From Hyphomicrobiales bacterium (GTDB lineage Bacteria > Pseudomonadota > Alphaproteobacteria > Rhizobiales > Kaistiaceae), in assembly GCA_017305635.1 (NCBI GenBank), contig JAFKKF010000012.1:1-64000 (forward strand): a DNA stretch of 64,000 nucleotides, written 5' to 3'. Shown here piece after piece: positions 50,582-59,646 of this stretch (its first letter is position 1; each line of letters starts with the position of its first letter). Both the position numbers and the translations under genes were made by a program. The notes below the pieces were generated by a model. That model was given only the letters and a program-made list of their open reading frames with translations, was not told where the DNA came from and searched no databases.

Positions 50582-51283
50582 ATGAGCCTGACGCCTGACC
50601 TGATCGCGGCCCTCACCGCCGTCGACACGCCGACGATCTGCAACGCGCTGGAGGTAGCGGCGCCCGGCCGCCACGCGACGGGCTTCAACCGCGAGGCGCT
50701 CACCTGCCCCTTCCCGACGATGAAGCCGGTGGTCGGCCATGCGCGCACGGCGATGATCCGTTCGCGCGAGGCGCGCCCGGCAAGCGACGCGGACAAGATC
50801 GCGCTCCGCCTCGCCTATTACGAATATATCGAGCGCGGGCCGCGGCCGAGCCTCGCGATCATCCAGGACATCGACGGCGCGGAACGCGGGCTCGGCGCCT
50901 TCTGGGGCGAGGTGCAGAGCACCGTGCACCAGGCGCTCGACTGCGCCGGCGTCGTCACCGACGGCTCCATCCGCGACCTCGACATGTGGGCGAAGGGCTT
51001 CTTCGCGCTCGCCGGCTCGGTGATGCCGTCCCACGTCCATGCCGACCTCGTCGACATCGACAGGCCGGTGACGGTCGCCGGCATGCTCGTCTCGCCCGGC
51101 GACATCGTCCATGCCGACCGGCACGGCGCGGTGGTCATCCCGGCCGAGGTGGTCGCCGACATCCCGCGGATCTGCGACCTGCTGGCCCGCAAGGAGAAGG
51201 TCATCCTCGACGCCGCCCGGAAGCCGGGCTTCTCGACCGCCGACATCCGCGCCGCCTTCGCGACGATGAAGGATATTCACTGA
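50582..51283 (+). CDS. RraA/HMG-aldolase family protein
   Basis: 233 aa from ATG 50582. The RraA fold has VDTPTICNALE at the N-terminus, the active-site loop GEVQSTVHQALDCAGVVTDG and SIRDLDMWAKG, where Arg and Asp are the conserved catalytic residues, then HADRHGAVVIPAEV. Members include 4-hydroxy-4-methyl-2-oxoglutarate/oxaloacetate-type aldolases. With the divergent SIS isomerase and the nearby kinase it probably takes part in acid-sugar breakdown rather than RNase E control. A GGGG stretch precedes the start. Confidence 0.85.
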   Translation: MSLTPDLIAALTAVDTPTICNALEVAAPGRHATGFNREALTCPFPTMKPVVGHARTAMIRSREARPASDADKIALRLAYYEYIERGPRPSLAIIQDIDGAERGLGAFWGEVQSTVHQALDCAGVVTDGSIRDLDMWAKGFFALAGSVMPSHVHADLVDIDRPVTVAGMLVSPGDIVHADRHGAVVIPAEVVADIPRICDLLARKEKVILDAARKPGFSTADIRAAFATMKDIH

Positions 51284-51302
51284 CCGTCGAGGCCGCCGCG
51301 CT

Positions 51303-52091
51303 TCAGCCCTCGCCGGCGCGAAGCGCGGCTATGCCTTCGCCGAGGGCGCCCTGCAGGAGCCCGACGTCGCTGCCATAGGAGATGCAGCGGAAGCCCTTCT
51401 TCCGCCAGGCGCGGGCCATGTCGATGGAGGTGGCGAGGAAGCCCGCCGCCTTGCCGTGCCGCGTTGCGGCGTCCACCAGCTTCTCCACCGCCGCGTCGAA
51501 TTCCGGGCGCTCGAACTGGCCGGTAATGCCCATGGAATCGGTGAGGTCGAAATGGCCGAGCCAGACGACGTCGATGCCCGGCACCGCCGCGATGGCGTCG
51601 ACATTGGCAATGCCGGTGGCGGTCTCGACGAGGGCGATGACCAGCGTGCGCTCGTTCTCCGCCTTCGCCTTGGCGACGACGTCGCCGCGGGTGTAGTCGT
51701 CATGGCCGGCGCCGAAGCCGAGCCCGCGCACGCCTTCCGGGCGATAGCGGCACCAGCTCGCCAGCTTCTCCGCCTGCTCCGGCGTCTCCAGCATCGGCAC
51801 CATGATGCCGAAGGCGCCGGCGTCGAGCACCGGCGCGATGAGGTGGTAGGCGAGGCCGGGCACGCGGACGAGCGGCGCGACGCCGGTGCCGCGCGCGAAG
51901 GCGAACTGGGCCTTCAGCGTGTCGATGCCGACGCCGCCATGCTCCATGTCGAAGAGCACGAACTCGGCGCCGGCATTGGCAGCGATCTGGCAGAAGCCGG
52001 GGGTGAAGAACTCGGTGGCGAAGATACCGAAGGCCGCGTGGCCGTCGCGCAGACGACGCCGCAGCCCGTTCGGGCGGATCGCCGCAGCCAT
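51303..52091 (-). CDS. HpcH/HpaI-family class II aldolase
   Basis: 262 aa pyruvate-type aldolase of the HpcH/HpaI/citrate lyase beta superfamily. Metal- and substrate-binding segments: EFVLFDMEHGGVG, APLVRVPG, GIMVPMLETPEQAEKLAS, LVIALVETATGIANVD and VWLGHFDLTDSMGI. Works on 2-keto-3-deoxy acids or hydroxy-keto acids, giving pyruvate plus an aldehyde. The start shares a base with the Ldh_2 stop (TGATG). It is the last gene of the kinase operon and may have taken over the cleavage step after loss of pdxA. Confidence 0.9.
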   Translation of the reverse strand: MAAAIRPNGLRRRLRDGHAAFGIFATEFFTPGFCQIAANAGAEFVLFDMEHGGVGIDTLKAQFAFARGTGVAPLVRVPGLAYHLIAPVLDAGAFGIMVPMLETPEQAEKLASWCRYRPEGVRGLGFGAGHDDYTRGDVVAKAKAENERTLVIALVETATGIANVDAIAAVPGIDVVWLGHFDLTDSMGITGQFERPEFDAAVEKLVDAATRHGKAAGFLATSIDMARAWRKKGFRCISYGSDVGLLQGALGEGIAALRAGEG

Positions 52092-53176
52092 CACGCAAGC
52101 TCCTTCGGTGCCCTGACGCCGACCGAAGCGCCGGCGGCCAGCACCTGGGCGAGCGTCTCGCCATCGACCGGCACGCCGTTCGCCTCGCGCTCGGCGCGGG
52201 TCCTGCGCTCGATGTCGCCGGGCATGAGCACGGCGCCGCTCGGCTCGATGGGCGGCGAGGCCTTGGTCCAGGCGAGCAGCCGGTCGAGGTCGGTGCGGAA
52301 GAAATCCGCGCCGGCAAAGGCTTGCGGGTCGAAGGCGATGGTCAGCATGTTGTTGACCAGGCGCCCGGCGGTCGGATTCTTCGGATTGCTGGCGAAGCCG
52401 CCGGTGAGCGACCCGGCGAATATCTCGCAGAACAGCGAAAGGCCCGAGCCCTTGTGGCCGCCGAAGGGGAAGATGGCGCCGGGCGGGCTGGCATAGAAGG
52501 CCTCCGGGTCGGTGGTCGGCTTGCCGTGCCCGTCGAGGACGAGCCCGGGTGCGAGCTTCTCGTGCTTGTTCCGCGACATCTGGATCTTGCCCTCGGCGAC
52601 GACCGAGGTGGCGATGTCGAGGATGAGCGGCGGGCCGCCGGCAACCGGCGAGCCGGCGGCAATGGGGTTGGCGGAGAGCCGCCGGTCGCTGCCGCCATGG
52701 GGCGCGACGAGGATGCCGAAGCCGGAGGTATTGACGAAATGGAACGAGGCGAAGCCCGCCTCGGCCAGAATCTCCGGCCAGGCGCCGATGCGGCCGAGGT
52801 GGCCGGAATTGCGCGTGGCGAGGACCGTGAAGCCGTGGGCCTTCACCCGCTCGGCGGCGAGCTCCATCGCCTCCTTGCCGATCACCTGGCCATAGCCGAA
52901 GGCGCCATCGAGGACGACCGCGGCGCCCCGGTCGCTGACCACCTCGACATGGCGGTTGGGGACGACCATGCCGGCCTTCACCCACTCGACGTATTTCTTC
53001 ACGCGGACGAGGCCGTGGGAATCGTGGCCGTAGAGGTTCGCCTCTATCAGATGCCGCGCGACGATATCGGCCTCGCGCGCCTCGGAGCCGGCGGCGGCGA
53101 AGACGTCGCGGGCGTAGTCGACGAGGACCTCGGGTGCGTAGCGGGCCGACTTGGCGCCGGTCTTGGTGTCTGCCAT
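52091..53176 (-). CDS. Ldh_2-family NAD(P)-dependent 2-hydroxyacid dehydrogenase
   Basis: 361 aa from ATG 53176 (MADTKTGAKSARYAPEVL); the longer frame to 53230 is rejected. Fold of malate/L-lactate, ureidoglycolate and sulfolactate dehydrogenases. Motifs: LYGHDSHGLVRVKKYVEW (catalytic His), ATRNSGHLGRIGAW (nucleotide-binding and His), LSANPIAAGSP, and FGGHKGSGLSLFCEI. It would oxidise a sugar-derived 2-hydroxy acid or reduce the keto acid. It starts 5 bases after the pdxA remnant, in the place normally following PdxA2. Confidence 0.9.
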   Translation of the reverse strand: MADTKTGAKSARYAPEVLVDYARDVFAAAGSEAREADIVARHLIEANLYGHDSHGLVRVKKYVEWVKAGMVVPNRHVEVVSDRGAAVVLDGAFGYGQVIGKEAMELAAERVKAHGFTVLATRNSGHLGRIGAWPEILAEAGFASFHFVNTSGFGILVAPHGGSDRRLSANPIAAGSPVAGGPPLILDIATSVVAEGKIQMSRNKHEKLAPGLVLDGHGKPTTDPEAFYASPPGAIFPFGGHKGSGLSLFCEIFAGSLTGGFASNPKNPTAGRLVNNMLTIAFDPQAFAGADFFRTDLDRLLAWTKASPPIEPSGAVLMPGDIERRTRAEREANGVPVDGETLAQVLAAGASVGVRAPKELA

Positions 53177-53181
53177 TTCGA

Positions 53182-53331
53182 TCAACCGTGTTTCTTCAGG
53201 GCGGCGGGAAGCGAAGCAGTGGCGGCGCACCTGTCGTCCTCGACGGCGCCGACAATGGCATCATAGGCCTGCTGGCCGGCAATGTCGGCGGGGCCCCCGA
53301 GGGGGATCCCGATGCGGAGTGCATTGCTCAA
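53182..53331 (-). pseudogene. Collapsed pdxA2-like gene (4-phosphoacid dehydrogenase)
   Basis: A 49-codon frame starting at TTG 53331, overlapping the kinase stop (TTGA). It opens SNALRIGIPLGGPADI, recalling the PdxA N-terminus (IGIP-x-GDPAGIGPE), then jumps to GQQAYDAIVGAVEDDRCAAT and LPAALKKHG, which recall PdxA residues near 90-125 (AYD-x-I, TAPINK-x-AL-x-x-AG). So an in-frame internal deletion and loss of the C-terminal two-thirds are inferred. DUF1537 kinase genes are commonly paired with pdxA2, which supports the reading. A novel short peptide is the less likely alternative. Confidence 0.6.
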
Positions 53332-54437
53332 TGGGTTGCGGTTCCACAGGTGAAGAGCGCGGTCAGCACGTCGGGCGTGCCGAAGGCGCCGGATTTGGAG
53401 ACAAGGGTTGTGCCCGACCAGGCGCCATCGGCCATGCGGGCGACCGGGACGCCGGGGCGCCACTCGCCTATCGCGTCGAGGCGGGTTGCGGCAAGGGCGC
53501 CGCAGAGGCGCACCAGCGTCTCGCCGCCCGTCGCGACGAGAAGGTCGGGCGCGGCGACGGCGCGAAGCGCCTGGAATGTGCGCGACGCGATGGCCGCGGC
53601 CTCGGCCGGCGCGAGCGGCGGCAGGCGGAAGACGAGGGCCGCGGCACCGTGGCGGTCGAGGAGCCCGGCAACGCGGTCGGACGCGCCGGCAGCATCGGCA
53701 ATCGTGGCGACGGCAATGATGGATTCGGGAAAGGCCGCCTCGAGCGCGGCCGTCTGCCCGCCCGTGACGGGATGGCGCGTGCCCACCACCGCGAGCCGGC
53801 GCTCGCCGCCGAGCTCGATGCCCCCACTTCCCTCTCCGGCAAGCGCACGGGCGAGCCCGGCCGAGCCGCACCAGAGGACCGGCTCGGCGAGGTGCCCGAT
53901 GCCGCCGGCGATCGAGGCGAGGTCGGCATCGCTCTCGGCGTCGCAGACGAAAAGCCCGTCGCCCGCCGGCGGCTCGCTTCGCGCGAGGCGGCGCGAGGCG
54001 AGGCCGTAGCGCCGAAGGCCGGCGGCGAGATCCTCGGCGACCGGCCGCCATTCGCCGGCGATCCGCGCGAACTGCGTTCCGTTGCGGGTGACGCGATCCT
54101 GCGCGGGAAAGGCGGGAGCGAAGACGAGGCTCCGGAAGATGCCGCCTTTCCAGCAGGCGGCGAGCTCGCCGAGCGTGTTGCCGCGGAGGAGCGAGTCGAC
54201 CTTCTTCAGCGCGATGCGGCCATCGGCGAGATAGGGCAGCAGGCGATCGACGATGGCCTCGGCGCGGCGGAGCGGCAGCTCGCGGGTCTCGCTGTCGAGG
54301 GCGAAGCCGGCAGCCGCCGGCGGCGCGCGCTCACCCCAGACGACGACGACCGGCCGGGCCTCGGATGCGAAAGGCGCAGCCGCATCCAGCGCCCCGGTAA
54401 GGTCGTCGGCCAATATCGCGACCTCGTGGGCCGGCAT
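53328..54437 (-). CDS. DUF1537 four-carbon acid-sugar kinase family protein
   Basis: 369 aa, slightly shorter than the usual 400-430. N-terminal domain begins VAILADDLTGALDAAAPFA, the DDLTGA motif of the family, followed by KKVDSLLRGNTLGEL. The nucleotide-binding C-terminal domain has VATGGETLVRLCGAL and SKSGAFGTPDVLTAL. Characterised members phosphorylate D-threonate, L-threonate, D-erythronate or 3-oxo-tetronate. First gene of the minus-strand operon, divergent from the DeoR regulator that probably controls it. The normal downstream dehydrogenase is a remnant. Confidence 0.9.
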   Translation of the reverse strand: MPAHEVAILADDLTGALDAAAPFASEARPVVVVWGERAPPAAAGFALDSETRELPLRRAEAIVDRLLPYLADGRIALKKVDSLLRGNTLGELAACWKGGIFRSLVFAPAFPAQDRVTRNGTQFARIAGEWRPVAEDLAAGLRRYGLASRRLARSEPPAGDGLFVCDAESDADLASIAGGIGHLAEPVLWCGSAGLARALAGEGSGGIELGGERRLAVVGTRHPVTGGQTAALEAAFPESIIAVATIADAAGASDRVAGLLDRHGAAALVFRLPPLAPAEAAAIASRTFQALRAVAAPDLLVATGGETLVRLCGALAATRLDAIGEWRPGVPVARMADGAWSGTTLVSKSGAFGTPDVLTALFTCGTATH

Positions 54438-54649
54438 CCGCTTCCGCTCGCTGATTTGACGCGCCGCCGTCCTTAGCGGTCATTTTGAAAGCTTATGGCA
54501 CATACTGGAACGAGTTGATCGAGTTTTGTCAATAAGGGCGGAAATGGAGAGGGTCCAGTTCTCAGGATCGGGCGGGCATGATACCTGTCATGGTTGTCCA
54601 AGCCGATGGGCGTCCCACCAGCGTCCGCGGCCATCTCACGGCATCTCCC
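54438..54649. promoter_or_regulatory. Divergent promoter region, kinase operon and DeoR gene
   Basis: About 210 bases between the two divergent starts. It contains the direct repeat CGAGTT-GAT-CGAGTT (54511-54525), and TTTTGTCAATA, which on the minus strand presents TTGACA for the kinase operon. The direct repeat is a candidate DeoR operator. No clear -10 could be assigned. Confidence 0.4.
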
Positions 54650-55432
54650 ATGATAGCAGCCCAGCGTCGCGCCCTGATTCTCGAGCATCTCCGCAAGGCC
54701 GGCGGCGATTCCATCATCGATCTCGCGGCCAGCATAGGGGTGTCGTCCTCGACCATCCGGCGCGACCTCGATTTCCTGATGCAGGGGGGATACATCGTGC
54801 GCAGCCACGGCGGCGCGACGATCAACGAGCCGCTGTTCACCACCTTCGAGCGCCAGCGCGACATCGGCGCCCATGTCGCCCATTCCGCCAAGGCGGCGAT
54901 CGGCGCGCGGGCCGCCGACATGCTCTCGCACGGGCAGAGCGTCATCTTCGATTCGAGCTCGACGGTGAACGAGGTCGCCAAGATCGCCGTGCAGCGCCAG
55001 GTGCGGCTCACCGCCTGCACGAACGACATCGCGACCGCGGCGATCCTCGCCGAATCGGAGAGCATCCAGCTCCTGGTGCTGGGCGGCACCAAGCGCGCCG
55101 GCTCGCTGACGCTGACCGGCGATCCGGGCGCCACCTTCCTCGGCCACCTCCATGCCGACATCGCCTTCATCGGCATCCATTCGCTCTTCGGCGGACGGCT
55201 GTCGGAGACCTCGCTCGAGGTGGTCGGGATCAAGCGGCGGATGATTGCCAGCGCCGCGCATCCCGTGGTGCTCGCCGATTCCTCGAAGTTCCAGCATCCC
55301 GCCTTCTGCGACGTCGCCGAGGCGGCGGCGGTGAGGACGATCATCACCGATACGGGGATAAGTGGCGACGACGAGCAGCGCCTCGACGATGCCGGCGTGC
55401 ACGTGATCAAGGTCGAGCCGCTCGCCTCCTAG
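54650..55432 (+). CDS. DeoR/GlpR-family transcriptional regulator
   Basis: 260 aa from ATG 54650 (MIAAQRRALILEHLRKAGG); the frame extends 24 codons further upstream without support. N-terminal winged helix-turn-helix: DLAASIGVSSSTIRRDLDFL and VRSHGGATI, the DeoR signature. The C-terminal DeoRC sugar-phosphate sensor has IFDSSSTVNEVA, LTACTNDIATA and ADSSKF. It probably represses the divergent kinase operon and/or the importer downstream, with a phosphorylated acid as inducer. Confidence 0.92.
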   Translation: MIAAQRRALILEHLRKAGGDSIIDLAASIGVSSSTIRRDLDFLMQGGYIVRSHGGATINEPLFTTFERQRDIGAHVAHSAKAAIGARAADMLSHGQSVIFDSSSTVNEVAKIAVQRQVRLTACTNDIATAAILAESESIQLLVLGGTKRAGSLTLTGDPGATFLGHLHADIAFIGIHSLFGGRLSETSLEVVGIKRRMIASAAHPVVLADSSKFQHPAFCDVAEAAAVRTIITDTGISGDDEQRLDDAGVHVIKVEPLAS

Positions 55433-55437
55433 CCCTC

Positions 55438-55500
55438 CGAAACGCTGTGGGAATCGCCCCGAGACGGTCGCGGCCGCATGGCGAAACGCTCCGAGACGCG
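55438..55500. repeat. Direct repeats upstream of the sugar importer
   Basis: CGAAACGCT occurs at 55438-55446 and 55482-55490, each followed by a copy of CCGAGACG (about 55459-55466 and 55491-55498). The repeats lie 145-210 bases before the binding-protein gene and may be regulator sites. There is no gene between 55433 and 55645. Confidence 0.35.
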
Positions 55501-55645
55501 CGCGTATGTGCGCTCACGCAAATGGACGCCGCTGAGAGATTGTGAACGCGATCTTACCATCCTCTTCCACTTCAGATCAGAACATGCCAATGTCAGCCAT
55601 CAATAAGAATGGCCGCAACGTCGGCTGCATATGGGAGAGAAGCAA

Positions 55646-56707
55646 ATGAAGCTCAGTGACCGTCTGGTTTCCTCATCTGCCCTGATCATCGCCGGCGTGT
55701 TTGCGGCGGGCATCGGCACGCTCGCCATGATGGACGAGGCATCGGCCGCCGGCACCAAGAAGATCTGCGTCAGCTGGCGCCATTTCCAGGAAGAGCGCTG
55801 GCGCATCGACGAGGCGGGCATCAAGTCCGTGCTCGACCCGGCCGGCTACACCTATGTCAGCGCCGACGCGCAGGGCGACCCGCAGAAGCAGCTCACCGAC
55901 ATCGAGAGCCTGATCGCCGGCGGCTGCGACGCGGCCATCGTGCTCGCCCAGGATTCGAAGGCGGTGCTCCCGGCCTTCGATCGGCTGAAGGCCGAGAACA
56001 TCCCGACCATCGCCTATGACGCGCCGGTCGACACGGCGGACGCGACCTTCATCTCGTTCGACAACGTCGCCGTCGGCCGCCTGCAGGCGGAAGGCATGGT
56101 CAAGGCCATCGACCACGGCAACTGGGTAGCGATCGAGGGCGATTCCTCGCACCCGATCATCAACGTCTTCCGCCAGGGCCAGATGGAAGTCCTGCAGCCG
56201 CTCATCGACGCCGGCAAGATCAAGATCGTCGCCAAGCAGAACATCGAGAACTGGAAGCCGGACCTCGCCCAGGCGGCGATGGAGCAGATCCTCACCCAGC
56301 AGGACAACAAGGTCGACGCCGTGCTCGCCATGAACGACGGCACGGCGACGGGTGTCGCGGCAGCGCTCGCCTCCCAGGGCCTGCTCGGCATCCCGCTTTC
56401 CGGCCAGGACGGCGACGTCACGGCGCTCAACCGCATCGCCAAGGGCCAGCAGACGGTGACCGTCTGGAAGAACGCCATGGCGCTCGGCGAGACCGCCGCC
56501 AAGGCGGCGATCGAGATGGCCGAGGGCAAGGCGGTCGAGGGCGAGGTCAAGTACAAGACCGAGAGCGGCAAGGAACAGCCGGCGGTCCTGCTCACCCCGG
56601 TCGGAATCACGCGCGACAACCTCGACGTGGTGGTCAAGGCCAACTGGATCTCGAAGGAGAAGCTCTGCGACGGCGTGACCGAGAACCCGCCGGCCGCCTG
56701 CCAGTAG
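55646..56707 (+). CDS. Sugar ABC transporter substrate-binding protein (XylF-like)
   Basis: 353 aa from ATG 55646, 7 bases after GGAGAG; the upstream in-frame ATG at 55631 lies before that site. Signal peptide about 1-35, ending ASAAG. The periplasmic binding protein (family 2) has ICVSWRHFQEERWRIDEAG and SADAQGDPQKQLTDIESLI, YDAPVDTADATFISFDN and VLAMNDGTATGVAAAL. Closest in layout to D-xylose-binding XylF, although related pentose, hexose or sugar-acid ligands are equally possible. First gene of the importer operon. Confidence 0.9.
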   Translation: MKLSDRLVSSSALIIAGVFAAGIGTLAMMDEASAAGTKKICVSWRHFQEERWRIDEAGIKSVLDPAGYTYVSADAQGDPQKQLTDIESLIAGGCDAAIVLAQDSKAVLPAFDRLKAENIPTIAYDAPVDTADATFISFDNVAVGRLQAEGMVKAIDHGNWVAIEGDSSHPIINVFRQGQMEVLQPLIDAGKIKIVAKQNIENWKPDLAQAAMEQILTQQDNKVDAVLAMNDGTATGVAAALASQGLLGIPLSGQDGDVTALNRIAKGQQTVTVWKNAMALGETAAKAAIEMAEGKAVEGEVKYKTESGKEQPAVLLTPVGITRDNLDVVVKANWISKEKLCDGVTENPPAACQ

Positions 56708-56732
56708 GCGGCGGGCGGAGAAGGCAGCCGCC

Positions 56733-57952
56733 ATGGCGGTCGCTACCGTCCGTCCGAGGTCCTTCTCGGACAACATCGCGCAGGCAGCCGGGCTCGATGC
56801 CCGGCTGCTCGCCATGCTCGGCATCCTCGTCCTCATCTGGCTGGGCTTCGACTTCCTGACGAGCGGGATCTTCCTTACCGCCCGCAACCTCTTCAACCTC
56901 TCGCTCCAGGTCTCGGTCGTCGGCATCATGGCCTGCGGCATGGTGCTGGTGATCGTCGCCCGCCAGATCGACCTGTCGGTCGGCTCGCAGCTCGGCTTCA
57001 TCGGCGTGTTCGGCGCCCTGCTGCAGACCGAGATTCTGCCGATCGCCGATCCCAATACGTGGTGGCTCGCCTGCATCGCGATGATCGTGGTCGGCACCAT
57101 CATCGGCGTCGTCCAGGGCGTCCTCGTCGCCTATGCCGGCATCCCCTCCTTCGTCGTCACCCTCGGCGGCCTCCTCTTCTTCCGCAACGCCGCCTACCAG
57201 ATCAACGAGGGCCGCACGATCTCGCCGCTGAACGAGACGTTCCAGCTGCTCGGCGGCGGCATCAACGGCTCGATCGGCGCGACCTGGAGCTGGGTCTTCG
57301 GCATCGCGGCGATCGCCGGCGTCGTTCTCGTCGTGCTGCGCGGCCGGCAGCGCCGGCGCGGCCATGGCGTGGCGCAGCGCACGCCGCTCACCGACGCGAT
57401 CACCATCGGCGTCTGGTCGGCGCTCATCATCGCCTTCGTGATGACGATGAACGCCTACCAGCAGCCGAAGACCGGCATCGCCATGGGCATTCCGATCCCG
57501 GTCCTCATCCTGATCGGCGTGGCGCTCGCCATGTCGGTGATCGCCAAGAAGCACCGCTTCGGCCGCCACGTCTTCGCCATGGGCGGCAGCCCGGAGAGCG
57601 CCGAGCTCGCCGGCATCGACACGCGCCTCCTGACCGTGAAGGTGCTGGCGCTGATGGGATTCCTGTGCGGCCTCGCCTCGATCGTGATCACCGCGCGGCT
57701 GAATGCGGGAGCAAGCGCGACCGGCACCATGACCGAGCTCAACGTCATCGCCGCGGCGGTGATCGGCGGCACGTCGCTCGCCGGCGGCATCGGCACGATC
57801 TACGGCGGCATCCTCGGCGCACTGATCATGCAGAGCCTCGAAAGCGGCATGATCCTGATGGGCGTGCCGACGCCGATGCAGAAGATGGTGCTCGCCGTCG
57901 TCCTCATCCTCGCGGTGTGGATCGACATGGCCTACCGGCGGAGGCAGGCGAC

Positions 57953-57956
<4 letters not shown>
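56733..57956 (+). CDS. Sugar ABC transporter permease (XylH-like)
   Basis: 407 aa, BPD_transp_2 family with about ten membrane segments, longer than ribose permeases and matching XylH. Segments include [33 protein letters not shown] (family motif), and [20 protein letters not shown] (second motif). It contains an extra cytoplasmic loop rich in Arg ([13 protein letters not shown]), as in XylH. The ATPase gene starts within its stop codon (ATGA). Confidence 0.92.
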
Positions 57957-58706
<750 letters not shown>

Positions 58707-58717
<11 letters not shown>

Positions 58718-59540
58718 CGCGCATGTCCATCTCTGGCGGCTGCGACGCGGCGACAACCTCGCCCTGACCCCCGACATGGCGCCGATCTACCGCGATCGCG
58801 AGCCGGACGACCTGCGTCCACTCCTCGACGCGGCCGGGATCGACCGGATCATCGTCATCCAGGCCGCCTGGACGCTCGCCGAGACGCTGTTCACGGTCGG
58901 CCTCTCGGCGCGCTATCCGTGGATCGCCGGCATCGTCGGCTGGATCGATCCCGCCTCCCCTTCCCTCACCGAGGAGATCGCGGCGCTGGCGCTGACCGGC
59001 AAGGTCAAGGGCTTCCGCCCGGTCAGCACCGACGACAACCGCTCCATCGCCTGGATGCTCGATGCGCGCTTCGAGCGCTGCTGGGACGAGATGAAGCGCG
59101 CCGGCATGGTGCTCGAGTTCCTCCTCCAGAATCCGGACGAGGTGCCGCTCGTCACGCATTTCGCGCGCCGGCATCCGGACATGGCGATCATCCTCGACCA
59201 TTGCGCCAAGCCCGACATTGCCGGCGGCAGGTTCCAGCCCTGGGCCGGCGACATAGGCGAGCTGGCGAAATCGCCCAACGTGATGTGCAAGCTCTCCGGC
59301 CTTCTCAACTGCGCCAGGCCCGGCGCCGGCGCTGCCGAGCTGAAGCCCTATGCCGACCACGTCATCGCCGCCTTCGGGCCGCAGCGGCTGATCTGGGCAA
59401 GCGACTGGCCGCCGCTTGAGCTCGCCGCCGACTACGCCACCTGGCGGCGGGTCAGCCTCGACCTCATCGCCGGGCTCGGCGGGGACGAGCGCGCGGCGAT
59501 CCTCGGCGGCAATGCCGCCCGCATCTACGGAATCGCCTGA
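58707..59540 (+). CDS. COG3618 amidohydrolase-family sugar lactonase-like enzyme
   Basis: 277 aa from GTG 58707, overlapping the ATPase end by 11 bases. TIM-barrel metal hydrolase with HxH metal site ([11 protein letters not shown]), central HisH ([13 protein letters not shown]), and the C-terminal Asp in [11 protein letters not shown]. Characterised relatives hydrolyse L-fucono-, L-rhamnono- or galactaro-lactones, or 2-pyrone-4,6-dicarboxylate. Coupled to a sugar importer and near an aldose-dehydrogenase-like gene, it fits the lactone-opening step. Confidence 0.88.
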
Positions 59541-59646
59541 CGGCGCCTGCCCGCGCCCGGACGGGGCGCGGTTCTCGCATGGCCTGCGTTTCAGCAAGGG
59601 CGGCGCCAGACGACCGCCCGGGACGACCAAAGGGAGGAAATGCGGA

